From: an uncultured Pelagibacteraceae bacterium
Lineage (GTDB): Bacteria; Pseudomonadota; Alphaproteobacteria; Pelagibacterales; Pelagibacteraceae
Direction: 5' to 3'
Assembly (NCBI GenBank): GCA_902629215.1
Contig: CACOQC010000001.1
Coordinates: 62,001 to 126,000 of the forward strand
Length of the DNA: 64,000 bases
The translations under genes and the position numbers were made by a program. Below are positions 51,089 to 59,543 of the stretch, in pieces (position 1 is the first letter of the stretch; each line of letters starts with the position of its first letter). The notes under the pieces were generated by a model that saw only the letters and a program-made list of their open reading frames with translations, was not told where the DNA came from and did not search any database.

Positions 51089-52224
51089 TTAATAGCTGAA
51101 ATTATTTTAGGAATATAATTTTTAAAATTAAAAAAACCCTTATTACAATATTGCCAAGAATACTGATCAAGTTTTCTATATAAAAAATCTATTTTTATAT
51201 TATTTGAATTTAGATAATCTAAGTTTTCACCCACAGTTGGATATAAAATATAACAATTTTCAATTTTTTTAATTTCACTTATATCTATGACTTCACAATC
51301 AATAGACTTAGCTTTTAACCTTTGTTCTTGGTCTTCGATTAATAAGGATTTAAATTTCACTACTTTTTCACTTAGTTTGATAGATCTATTTTCGTTTTTA
51401 CTAGAAATTAAATAAATTTTTTTAAATTTATTATTTTGAAAATCAGTGATTTCAAAAGAAAGATTATTTTCAAAAATTAATAGATTTTTATCATCTATAT
51501 TTTGTGGATTATTAAAATCTTTTTTTATGATTTGGTAAGTTTTTTCAGATACTTTTGGAGGAGCATCTTCATTTAATTTAATATTATTAAATCTATTATT
51601 AGTAAATTTTTTTATATTCCATTCACTTGCTAAATAATGTTTTCCTTGAGTTTGAATACCAGCGACCCATCTCCATCCAAGAGTATTTGATGCAGCGTCC
51701 CCATCATAAAGATGTTGCATAAAAAATTCCGCACCTAATTGCCAAGGTAGTTCTAAAGTAAAAATCCAAATACTTGCAAACCACATTCTTGTGTGGTTAT
51801 GTAAATAATTGTTTTCCTTCAGTTCATTTATCCATGCATTAAAACATTCAATATTAGTTTTACCTTCTATAGCATTAAGATAGTTCTGATTATTTTTAAA
51901 TTCTTCTTTAATTTTATTTAATTCCATTAAATAGTCTGACCAAACATTTGGTCTTAATTCTAACCAACCTTTCCAATATGTACGCCATAAAACTTCTTGT
52001 ATAAACTTTTCATTTTTTGAGAAAGAAAATTTACTAAGTGCTTTTTCAATTACTTCTTTTTCACCAATAACTCCGTGAGTAATGTAAGGAGATAAACAAG
52101 AAATATTGGATCTTTTCTCTGGTCCAAAATCAAAATTTCTAAGCTTAGAGTATTCTGAAAGATTATTTTCTACAAAATAATTTAATTTATCTAAGGCCTT
52201 GGCCCTTGAAGCTTCAAAATTCAT
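51085..52224 (-). CDS. Photolyase/cryptochrome FAD-domain protein with atypical domain order
   Basis: FAD domain at the N-terminus: CLSPYITHGVIGEKEV, EVLWRTYWKGWLE, HNHTRMWFASIWIFTLELPWQLGAEFFMQHLYDGDAASNTLGWRWVAG; C-terminal alpha/beta-like region. Confidence 0.88.
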   Translation of the reverse strand: MNFEASRAKALDKLNYFVENNLSEYSKLRNFDFGPEKRSNISCLSPYITHGVIGEKEVIEKALSKFSFSKNEKFIQEVLWRTYWKGWLELRPNVWSDYLMELNKIKEEFKNNQNYLNAIEGKTNIECFNAWINELKENNYLHNHTRMWFASIWIFTLELPWQLGAEFFMQHLYDGDAASNTLGWRWVAGIQTQGKHYLASEWNIKKFTNNRFNNIKLNEDAPPKVSEKTYQIIKKDFNNPQNIDDKNLLIFENNLSFEITDFQNNKFKKIYLISSKNENRSIKLSEKVVKFKSLLIEDQEQRLKAKSIDCEVIDISEIKKIENCYILYPTVGENLDYLNSNNIKIDFLYRKLDQYSWQYCNKGFFNFKNYIPKIISAIN

Positions 52225-52230
52225 ACTAAA

Positions 52231-52611
52231 TTATTTTGATTTTTTTTTCTTTAGACCCAATTTATCACTGTGTCTTAATCTTAAGATTACAATTGCTCCA
52301 GCAATTAAAACAATTGCTATAGCTTCGTAAACCAATGCAGTTGGATCCATTTCTTTTCCTTGTAGGATTATAAACCGCGCTAGAGCAGTAATGGCTATCA
52401 ACAATGGCAAAGTAATACTAATTGATTGTTGGTTCCAAAAAACTCTTACCATTGCTAGAACTTCTAAATATAGAAACATTAATAGCAAATCAGCTAGTGT
52501 TACTGATCGATTTTGAAACATTTTGCTCATTTCAATACCAACTGCAATTACTGTACTTATCAAAATGATAACCATCAAAACAAGTTGTAAATTTTTTGCT
52601 ATTTTTTCCAT
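52231..52611 (-). CDS. PsiE-like phosphate-starvation-inducible membrane protein
   Basis: LADLLLMFLYLEVLAMVRVFWNQQSISITLPLLIAITALARFIILQGKEMDP. Confidence 0.82.
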   Translation of the reverse strand: MEKIAKNLQLVLMVIILISTVIAVGIEMSKMFQNRSVTLADLLLMFLYLEVLAMVRVFWNQQSISITLPLLIAITALARFIILQGKEMDPTALVYEAIAIVLIAGAIVILRLRHSDKLGLKKKKSK

Positions 52612-53069
52612 TATTTATCTTTACTAAATGGTAGCCATTTTTCAAATACTGATTTTGAGGAACCGTCATATGGAATTGAGTAAGAATATGGGTTTGGACT
52701 GGTTAACACCTCAATACCTTTAGAAAAAACAAATATAAATACAATTACAAAAACGAGAACCATTATTTTAAAGGGATCAAAATTTTTGGTTTTAAAAACA
52801 CTTGCAGAATTTTCTTCAGCTCTATGAAAATGTTTAAACGTCATATACACAGCAAATATAAGACCAATGTGCGCCAAAAAAAGCCCAGTCCAGCCAAACA
52901 CAAAAGTTGTATATGAAAATACGTATAAACTAAAAACAGTAGTCCAAATAAAACTTAAGACTAGCAAAATTTGTAATCTTACAGTTTTGGGAAGAGAACG
53001 TAGATCATTTTTACTATCATCAAACAAAATATTTGCAGCATCTTTCATCCAATTTTTTATTGATTCCAT
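52611..53069 (-). CDS. Hypothetical membrane protein
   Basis: Three hydrophobic segments; overlaps the psiE-like gene start. Confidence 0.65.
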   Translation of the reverse strand: MESIKNWMKDAANILFDDSKNDLRSLPKTVRLQILLVLSFIWTTVFSLYVFSYTTFVFGWTGLFLAHIGLIFAVYMTFKHFHRAEENSASVFKTKNFDPFKIMVLVFVIVFIFVFSKGIEVLTSPNPYSYSIPYDGSSKSVFEKWLPFSKDK

Positions 53070-53128
53070 AAAATCAAATTATGTTTTTTTAAAAAATAAA
53101 CAATCCCCAAATTGTCCTAAATAATTAG

Positions 53129-54316
53129 CTAGTTTCTTAACTTTTTTTTGTGAAAATTAATAAATTTCTCTACATTTGATTTATTGAAAGATTTATTTTC
53201 TTCAAAAGATACCTTTTTCATTGAATAAGCTTCACTATTAGTGGTTCTAGATTGAATTGTTATATTTCCTTTATAAAGTTTAAGTTTGATAGATCCGTTT
53301 ACTTTATTTTTCTTATGGTCGACAATTTTTTGAAGTTTAAATCGTTCTTTTGAATACCAATAGCCGTTATATATAAGTTCAGCATATCTTGACATTATAT
53401 TATCTTTTTTATGCATTGTTTCTTTATCTAAAGTAACAGACTCCATAGCTCTGTGAGCATGAATTAATAATGTTCCACCTGGAGTCTCATAAACACCTCT
53501 TGATTTAATTCCTAAAAATCTATTTTCAACAAGATCAACTCTACCTATCCCATTTTTTCCAGCTAACTGATTTAACTTTTCGAGTAACTTTGAAGGTCTT
53601 AATTTTTTTCCATTTATACCAATTGGATCTCCATTTTTAAAATTTATCGTAACTAAAGTTGGTTTGTTGGGAGCTTTTTCTGGTGAAATCGTTCTTTGAA
53701 AAATAAATTCTGGTGCTGAATTTTTTGGATTTTCTAAAACTTTTCCCTCTGTTGATGTATGAAATAAATTATCATCTACAGAAAAAGGTGGCGCACCTTT
53801 TTTATCTTTGGGAATTTGGATATCATGTTTTTTTGCATAACTAATTAAATCTGTTCTAGATTTAAGTTTCCAAATTCTCCAGGGTGCAATAATTTTTATT
53901 TTTGGACCAAAGTAATGATATCCAAGTTCAAATCTGACCTGATCATTTCCTTTACCAGTAGCACCATGAGAAACTGCATAAGCTTTATACTTTTTTGCAA
54001 CTTTAATTTGATCTTTCGCAATTAATGGTCTTGCGATTGAAGTCCCCAATAGATACACACCTTCGTAAATTGCATGACCACGTATCATAGGATAAACATA
54101 ATCTTTTACAAAAATATCTTTTAGGTCATTGATGATTATATTTTTTACTCCAAATTTTTTTGCATTTGAGATAATTTTTTTTCGATCAATTTTTTGACCA
54201 ATGTCAGCTGTGTAACATATTACTTCTGCATTATAATTTTCTTGTAACCATTTCAAAATAATGGACGTATCTAAACCACCTGAATAAGCTAAAACAATTC
54301 TCTTTTTTGATTCCAT
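53129..54316 (-). CDS. argG: Argininosuccinate synthase
   Basis: RIVLAYSGGLDTSIILKWLQE, SHGATGKGNDQVRFELG. Confidence 0.98.
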   Translation of the reverse strand: MESKKRIVLAYSGGLDTSIILKWLQENYNAEVICYTADIGQKIDRKKIISNAKKFGVKNIIINDLKDIFVKDYVYPMIRGHAIYEGVYLLGTSIARPLIAKDQIKVAKKYKAYAVSHGATGKGNDQVRFELGYHYFGPKIKIIAPWRIWKLKSRTDLISYAKKHDIQIPKDKKGAPPFSVDDNLFHTSTEGKVLENPKNSAPEFIFQRTISPEKAPNKPTLVTINFKNGDPIGINGKKLRPSKLLEKLNQLAGKNGIGRVDLVENRFLGIKSRGVYETPGGTLLIHAHRAMESVTLDKETMHKKDNIMSRYAELIYNGYWYSKERFKLQKIVDHKKNKVNGSIKLKLYKGNITIQSRTTNSEAYSMKKVSFEENKSFNKSNVEKFINFHKKKLRN

Positions 54317-54319
54317 TAA

Positions 54320-54832
54320 TTAGCTGCAGGCTTTTTTTGCAGTGTTATAAGCTTTTGTAAATCCAAGAAGTGAATAATGATCTATAGTTTGAGAACCTTT
54401 TTCATTAAAGCCAGTTACCATGATTCTTGATCCTTTTTTCATGACCTTTACCATGATCTTTTCTTTTTTATTACTAGTCATCCAAGCAAAGCCTTGCTGT
54501 TTTATGTCAAACTTAAATTTATTATTTCCTGATGTTGCTAGTACTGAATTGTTTTTATTAAATTCGTAACCTGAGGTCGTGCTGATTTCGTTTGAAATTT
54601 TTTCACTGGGTCTAAATGTTACAAATAATCTTGCATCTCTTTTGTTTTTTTTTGGAGCTTGCAAAACCGGAATTGATTGAGCAAAACATACTTTTCCTGA
54701 AGTTTCGGAGACAACCATAACTTCCCAGTCTTTAAATTTTCCAACTTTTTTAAGATCTGAGGCAAAAGTGTTTGATAATGAAATTACCAAAATAAAAGTT
54801 GATAAGAAAAATACTTTTTTAATTATGGACAT
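54320..54832 (-). CDS. Invasion-associated locus B (IalB) family protein
   Basis: Signal peptide; VGKFKDWEVMVVSETSGKVCFAQSIP, GFNEKGSQTIDHYSLLGFTKAYNTAKKAC. Confidence 0.85.
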   Translation of the reverse strand: MSIIKKVFFLSTFILVISLSNTFASDLKKVGKFKDWEVMVVSETSGKVCFAQSIPVLQAPKKNKRDARLFVTFRPSEKISNEISTTSGYEFNKNNSVLATSGNNKFKFDIKQQGFAWMTSNKKEKIMVKVMKKGSRIMVTGFNEKGSQTIDHYSLLGFTKAYNTAKKACS

Positions 54833-55860
54833 GGATTTGGATAAATTTTTTGTATTTCATTAATTTCATCTAATACTTCATTTGTTAAATTCATATTTAC
54901 ACTTTCTATATCAGTTTTCAACTGATCCATTGTCGTTGCCCCAATTATTACACTTGTAATGAAAGGTTGAAGTTCACAAAATTTTAAACTCATTTGAGCA
55001 AAATTTAATTCATGTTTATTTGCTATTTCATGGTATTTCTCTATAGCTAATTGACCATTTTTTGTTTTGTATCTCGAAAATTGATCACCAAATAACTTCA
55101 TTCTAGAATTTTTTGGTAATTTACCATTTATATATTTTCCAGTTAAATATCCAAATGCCAGAGGAGAGTAGGCTAACAAACCACTTTCCTCTCTTATTGA
55201 GACTTCAGCAAGACCTATTTCATATGTCCTATTCAAAAGACTGTACGGGTTTTGAACTGACATTATACGTGGAAGATTTTTTATTTTTGAAATCTCTAAA
55301 AACTTTGAAAGCCCCCATGCTGTTTCATTAGAAAGTCCGATATATCTTATTCTTCCGCTTTTGATTAACTTATCAAGAGAATTGAGTATATCCTCAAATT
55401 TATTCCAATCATCTTCGTCTTTATGTTGATAACCAAGTCTTCCAAAAAAGTTACTTTTTCTCTCAGGCCAATGAAGTTGATAAAGATCAATATAATCAGT
55501 CTTTAATCTCTTTAAACTTCCATTAACTGCTTCATTTAAATTTTTTTCGTCATACTGATTTCCACCACCTCTAATCCAATTAAGACCAGGTCCAGCAACT
55601 TTTGTAGCAAGAATTACTTCAGATCTTTTTTTTGTTTTTTCAAACCAATTTCCAATTACTTCTTCAGTTTTCCCGTACGTGTTTTCTTTAGGGGGTATGG
55701 CATATAATTCTGCTGTATCCCAAAAATTTACACCCTGATCTAAAGCATAACTCATTTGTTCAAAACCTTCTGCTTGAGTATTCTGTTCACCCCAAGTCAT
55801 CGTACCGAGACAAATTGTACTTACATCAAGATCTGTATTTCCTAATTTTTTGTAATTCAT
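54823..55860 (-). CDS. Aldo/keto reductase (Tas-like)
   Basis: MNYKKLGNTDLDVSTICLGTMTWGEQN, FWDTAELYAIPP, DYIDLYQLHWPER. Confidence 0.95.
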   Translation of the reverse strand: MNYKKLGNTDLDVSTICLGTMTWGEQNTQAEGFEQMSYALDQGVNFWDTAELYAIPPKENTYGKTEEVIGNWFEKTKKRSEVILATKVAGPGLNWIRGGGNQYDEKNLNEAVNGSLKRLKTDYIDLYQLHWPERKSNFFGRLGYQHKDEDDWNKFEDILNSLDKLIKSGRIRYIGLSNETAWGLSKFLEISKIKNLPRIMSVQNPYSLLNRTYEIGLAEVSIREESGLLAYSPLAFGYLTGKYINGKLPKNSRMKLFGDQFSRYKTKNGQLAIEKYHEIANKHELNFAQMSLKFCELQPFITSVIIGATTMDQLKTDIESVNMNLTNEVLDEINEIQKIYPNPCP

Positions 55861-55936
55861 TTAGGTTTTTAGTATTATTTTAATTTATCTTTTAAGGTAT
55901 CTTGAATAATTAGTAAAAGATTATATATTTCTAGTT

Positions 55937-56698
55937 ATGGAATTTAATAAAAAAGGAATACTTGCAAGAGCAAAATCAGCTGCTCAAGAAACTGCTGTAA
56001 TGGATGAAGGCTTAAGGGCCTACATGCTTAAGGTTTATAATTACATGGCAACTGGAGTTTTGCTTACTGGGATTATTGCACTTATAACATTTAAAATGTC
56101 AGTTGTTACTGATGCTTCAGGATCAATCGTTGGGCTAACACAAATGGGTAATGCAATTTATTTATCTGGTTTAAAATGGCTTGTAATGTTAGCTCCTTTA
56201 GGAATTGTTTTTTACATGAGCTTTGGCATCAACAAAATGAGTGCATCAAAAGCTCAGACTACATTTTGGATTTTTGCTGCTTTAATGGGATTGTCTTTAT
56301 CTTCAATCCTATTAGTTTATACAGGAATGAGTGTAACTAGAGTATTCTTCATTACTTCAGCAACTTTTGGTGCGATGAGTATTTATGGTTATACAACCAA
56401 AAGAGATCTTACTAAATTTGGATCTTTTTTAATGATGGGATTGATTGGAATTATTATAGCTTCTATAGTGAATATATTTATGAAATCTTCTATGATGTAT
56501 TTTGTAATTTCAATTTTAGGTGTTTTAATATTTGTAGGTTTGACTGCCTATGACACACAAAAAATAAAAAATATGTACGTAGCTTCTGATACAGGCGAAT
56601 TAATGGGAAAAAAAGCTGTAATGGGAGCTCTAACATTGTACTTAGACTTTATAAATTTATTTATAATGCTTTTAAGACTTTTTGGTCAAAGAAGATAA
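55937..56698 (+). CDS. Bax inhibitor-1 family membrane protein
   Basis: YMLKVYNYMATGVLLTGIIAL, GLTAYDTQKIKNMY, ALTLYLDFINLFIMLLRLFGQRR. Confidence 0.95.
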   Translation: MEFNKKGILARAKSAAQETAVMDEGLRAYMLKVYNYMATGVLLTGIIALITFKMSVVTDASGSIVGLTQMGNAIYLSGLKWLVMLAPLGIVFYMSFGINKMSASKAQTTFWIFAALMGLSLSSILLVYTGMSVTRVFFITSATFGAMSIYGYTTKRDLTKFGSFLMMGLIGIIIASIVNIFMKSSMMYFVISILGVLIFVGLTAYDTQKIKNMYVASDTGELMGKKAVMGALTLYLDFINLFIMLLRLFGQRR

Positions 56699-56700
56699 TT

Positions 56701-57045
56701 TTATTTTTTAAGCTTTTTCCAATTAGTATTTTTTAACAACAAATCCAAATCAGAAGAGTTTTTTAGAATTTTTCCATTAGTATCTGTTATCAAATATTTA
56801 AGATTTTTATTTTTTGGCTTAAAATTTTTGCAGATTTTATATAGAGCATTCTCAGCTGCATTTTTAAATACACTAAAACCAACTTGTTTACTTGATATAC
56901 TTAGGCCATAATCTTTCCATGATCCTTCCGAAACCATTTTGGCATAAAGATCTAAAATTATTTTTAATTCATCTTTTTCAAAAAAATGTTTATCTTCAAT
57001 CTGTTTATTAACATTATTAATTACTAGTCTAAGATTATTATTCAT
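56701..57045 (-). CDS. DUF2794-like protein
   Basis: FEKDELKIILDLYAKMVSEGSWKDYGLSISSKQVGFSVFKNAAENALYKICK. Confidence 0.75.
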   Translation of the reverse strand: MNNNLRLVINNVNKQIEDKHFFEKDELKIILDLYAKMVSEGSWKDYGLSISSKQVGFSVFKNAAENALYKICKNFKPKNKNLKYLITDTNGKILKNSSDLDLLLKNTNWKKLKK

Positions 57046-57589
57046 GTGTTTTATATTTATTAATTAAACCTATTTGAAATGCTGTAAAAATAAAAGTTAT
57101 GGGTAATAATCCCCAAACTTTAAAATTAACCCAAAATTCTTCTGATTGAGTTCGCCAAACTAATTCATTTAAAATTGCTAAAGCAAAAAAGAAATATATC
57201 CATCTTTTGTTTAATATTTCCCAACCTTCATTAGTTAGTGCAATTGATTTTCCCATTAATTTTTTTAACACTGGTTCTTGACTAAAAAATTTCCCAAAAA
57301 TTAAAGCTAAACCAAATAAAACATTAATTATTGTTGGTTTGATATAAATAAATATTGGATTATTAAAATAAATTGTCAAACCTCCAAAAAAAGTAATTAG
57401 CAAACCACCCAATAATGGAATTTTAGGTATTTTTTTTTCCAAAAACCATACTAAAGTTAATGCTAAAATTGTCGCAATTATTAAAGGTGGAATTGCAACT
57501 TTTAAATCTTTTCCACTATCGTAGTAATAGTAAAAAAAAATTATGAGGGGTCCAAAATCAGTGAGAAACTTTAAAAATGATCTATTCAC
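57038..57589 (-). CDS. yciB: Septation protein A/IspZ-like (YciB) inner membrane protein
   Basis: FLTDFGPLIIFFYYYYDSG, LNELVWRTQSEEFWVNFKVWGLLPITFIF. Confidence 0.92.
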   Translation of the reverse strand: MNRSFLKFLTDFGPLIIFFYYYYDSGKDLKVAIPPLIIATILALTLVWFLEKKIPKIPLLGGLLITFFGGLTIYFNNPIFIYIKPTIINVLFGLALIFGKFFSQEPVLKKLMGKSIALTNEGWEILNKRWIYFFFALAILNELVWRTQSEEFWVNFKVWGLLPITFIFTAFQIGLINKYKTHE

Positions 57590-57676
57590 CTTAAGATATT
57601 AACATAAATAATATTTATACAAAAATTTAAAATTTTTATTATTGATTTTTATTTTTAAATACCCATACTAAAGTTA

Positions 57677-57997
57677 ATGGCAATTCAAAAAGCTAAATTC
57701 TCAATTGGCGACATTGTAAAACATAAACACTTTGAGTTTAGAGGTGTAATTTATGATGTTGATTTTGAATTCAATAATTCTGAAGAATGGTATCAATCTA
57801 TCCCTAAAAATGTAAGACCTAGAAAAGATCAGCCATTTTATCACTTACTAGCTGAAAATGATGAAATTACCTATGAGGCCTACGTGTCAGAACAAAACTT
57901 ATTATTTGATGACTCTGATGAACCTATAAAACACCCTCTTATTGAAGAAATATTTTCAGGAAAAAAGGGTTCGACCTATTTTAAGCAATCTAATTAA
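57677..57997 (+). CDS. hspQ: Heat shock protein HspQ (YccV-like)
   Basis: AKFSIGDIVKHKHFEFRGVIYDVDFEF, QPFYHLLAENDEITYEAYVSEQNL. Confidence 0.93.
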   Translation: MAIQKAKFSIGDIVKHKHFEFRGVIYDVDFEFNNSEEWYQSIPKNVRPRKDQPFYHLLAENDEITYEAYVSEQNLLFDDSDEPIKHPLIEEIFSGKKGSTYFKQSN

Positions 57998-58062
57998 AAA
58001 ATCACTTTTTAAACACATTTGGTTCAAATCTTAGACACACCTAAATGATACTTTTATGAATA

Positions 58063-58122
58063 CTGATCAAGGATGTAAAAAATTTACCCTTCGTTATTAT
58101 CTCCCTCTGCATTCTTGATCAG
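58063..58122. repeat. 13-bp inverted repeat with 34-nt spacer in the hspQ/ccmC intergenic region
   Basis: CTGATCAAGGATG (58063-58075) / CATTCTTGATCAG (58110-58122), one G-T pair; T-run shortly downstream (58126-58130). Confidence 0.8.
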
Positions 58123-58177
58123 CTAATTTTTCATATTAAATTTCTATAAATTATAATTAATATATAGATAATATTTT

Positions 58178-58885
58178 ATGTATAAATTTTTTGAACCTAA
58201 TAAAATTTTTTCAATCACTTCAAGAGCGCCGAAGTATGTATTAATTTTATTTGTTATTGTTCTAACTATAGGTTTGATTGAATCACTTATACTATCACCC
58301 GAGGATTATAAACAGGGTCATTCAGTTAGGATTATGTATGTTCATGTACCAGCTGCATGGACTACACTTGGAATTTTTTCAACTATTACTTTGCTATCAA
58401 TTTTTGGGTATATTTTTAAATTAAAAAATTTTTTTTTAATTTCCAAAAGTTTAGCACCCTCAGGATTTATTTTTAATTTAATTGCATTAGTAACAGGCTC
58501 TCTTTGGGGAAAACCAACCTGGGGAACCTGGTGGGCTTGGGATGCTAGAATAACTTCTATGTTAATTTTAGCATTATTTTATTTAATTTATCTTCTTGCT
58601 TGGAGAATTTATGAAAATAAAGAACAAGTTTATAAAATAACTTCCATTATAACAATTTTTGGTATTATAAATGTTCCAATAATAAAATACTCTGTTGATT
58701 GGTGGAACACTCTTCACCAGCCAGCTTCAATTAACATTTTGTCAAAATCATCAATACATTCATCAATGTTATTTCCATTAATCATAATGACTGCGGCATT
58801 TGCACTATTTTCGTTGTTAATTTTTTTGATGAAATATAATACAGAACTGATAAAAATTAAAAATAAAGGCTTAGATAGACTATGA
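58178..58885 (+). CDS. ccmC: Heme exporter/cytochrome c biogenesis protein CcmC
   Basis: MYVHVPAAWTTLGIF, GSLWGKPTWGTWWAWDARITSMLILALFYLIYL. Confidence 0.97.
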   Translation: MYKFFEPNKIFSITSRAPKYVLILFVIVLTIGLIESLILSPEDYKQGHSVRIMYVHVPAAWTTLGIFSTITLLSIFGYIFKLKNFFLISKSLAPSGFIFNLIALVTGSLWGKPTWGTWWAWDARITSMLILALFYLIYLLAWRIYENKEQVYKITSIITIFGIINVPIIKYSVDWWNTLHQPASINILSKSSIHSSMLFPLIIMTAAFALFSLLIFLMKYNTELIKIKNKGLDRL

Positions 58886-59109
58886 TTAACGAAATATTAT
58901 TAATGAATGGATACGGACTTTATGTTTGGTCTGCTTTTGCATTTACTCTTTTATGTTTTACATCACTTTATGTAGTAATAAAAATACAGTACACAAAAGA
59001 GAAAAATAAATTTATTGCAAAGTTTGGAACTTTAAATTCGGAGAAAGCATCATTTGCTAAATCTCAAGGTACTATTAAAGAGATACTATCTAATACTTCA
59101 AATATTTAA
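58882..59109 (+). CDS. ccmD: Heme exporter protein CcmD
   Basis: 75-aa single-TM protein (NGYGLYVWSAFAFTLLCFTSLYVVIKIQY) between ccmC and ccmE. Confidence 0.88.
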   Translation: MINEILLMNGYGLYVWSAFAFTLLCFTSLYVVIKIQYTKEKNKFIAKFGTLNSEKASFAKSQGTIKEILSNTSNI

Positions 59110-59120
59110 TCTTTTAAACC

Positions 59121-59540
59121 ATGTATGGTAGAAAAGTTAAATTAAGATTTTTTTTTATTGTTTTAATTTTAACTATTTTAGCATTATCTATTTATCTTGT
59201 TTTAAAATCACTTGAAGAGAATGTTGTATATTTTCAATCACCATCAGAAATTAAAAATATTGCTGAATTTAAGGAAACAAAAATAAGAATAGGTGGCATG
59301 GTTAAAAAAGATTCAGTATCAATTAATATGAATGAGATTAATTTTATAATAACAGACTTTAAAAATGAAATTAATGTAATTTATTCTGGAGCAGTCCCAA
59401 ATCTTTTTGAGGAAGGAAAAGGTGTTGTAGCTGAAGGATTTTTGAAAGACAGAAATTTCTTTATGGCGTCTAAGATTTTAGCAAAACATGATGAAAACTA
59501 TATGCCTCCTGAAGTAAAAGCTGCCTTAGAGGAGAAATAA
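59121..59540 (+). CDS. ccmE: Heme chaperone CcmE
   Basis: [43 protein letters not shown] (heme-binding His, HDENY). Confidence 0.96.
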   Translation: MYGRKVKLRFFFIVLILTILALSIYLVLKSLEENVVYFQSPSEIKNIAEFKETKIRIGGMVKKDSVSINMNEINFIITDFKNEINVIYSGAVPNLFEEGKGVVAEGFLKDRNFFMASKILAKHDENYMPPEVKAALEEK

Positions 59541-59543
59541 ATT

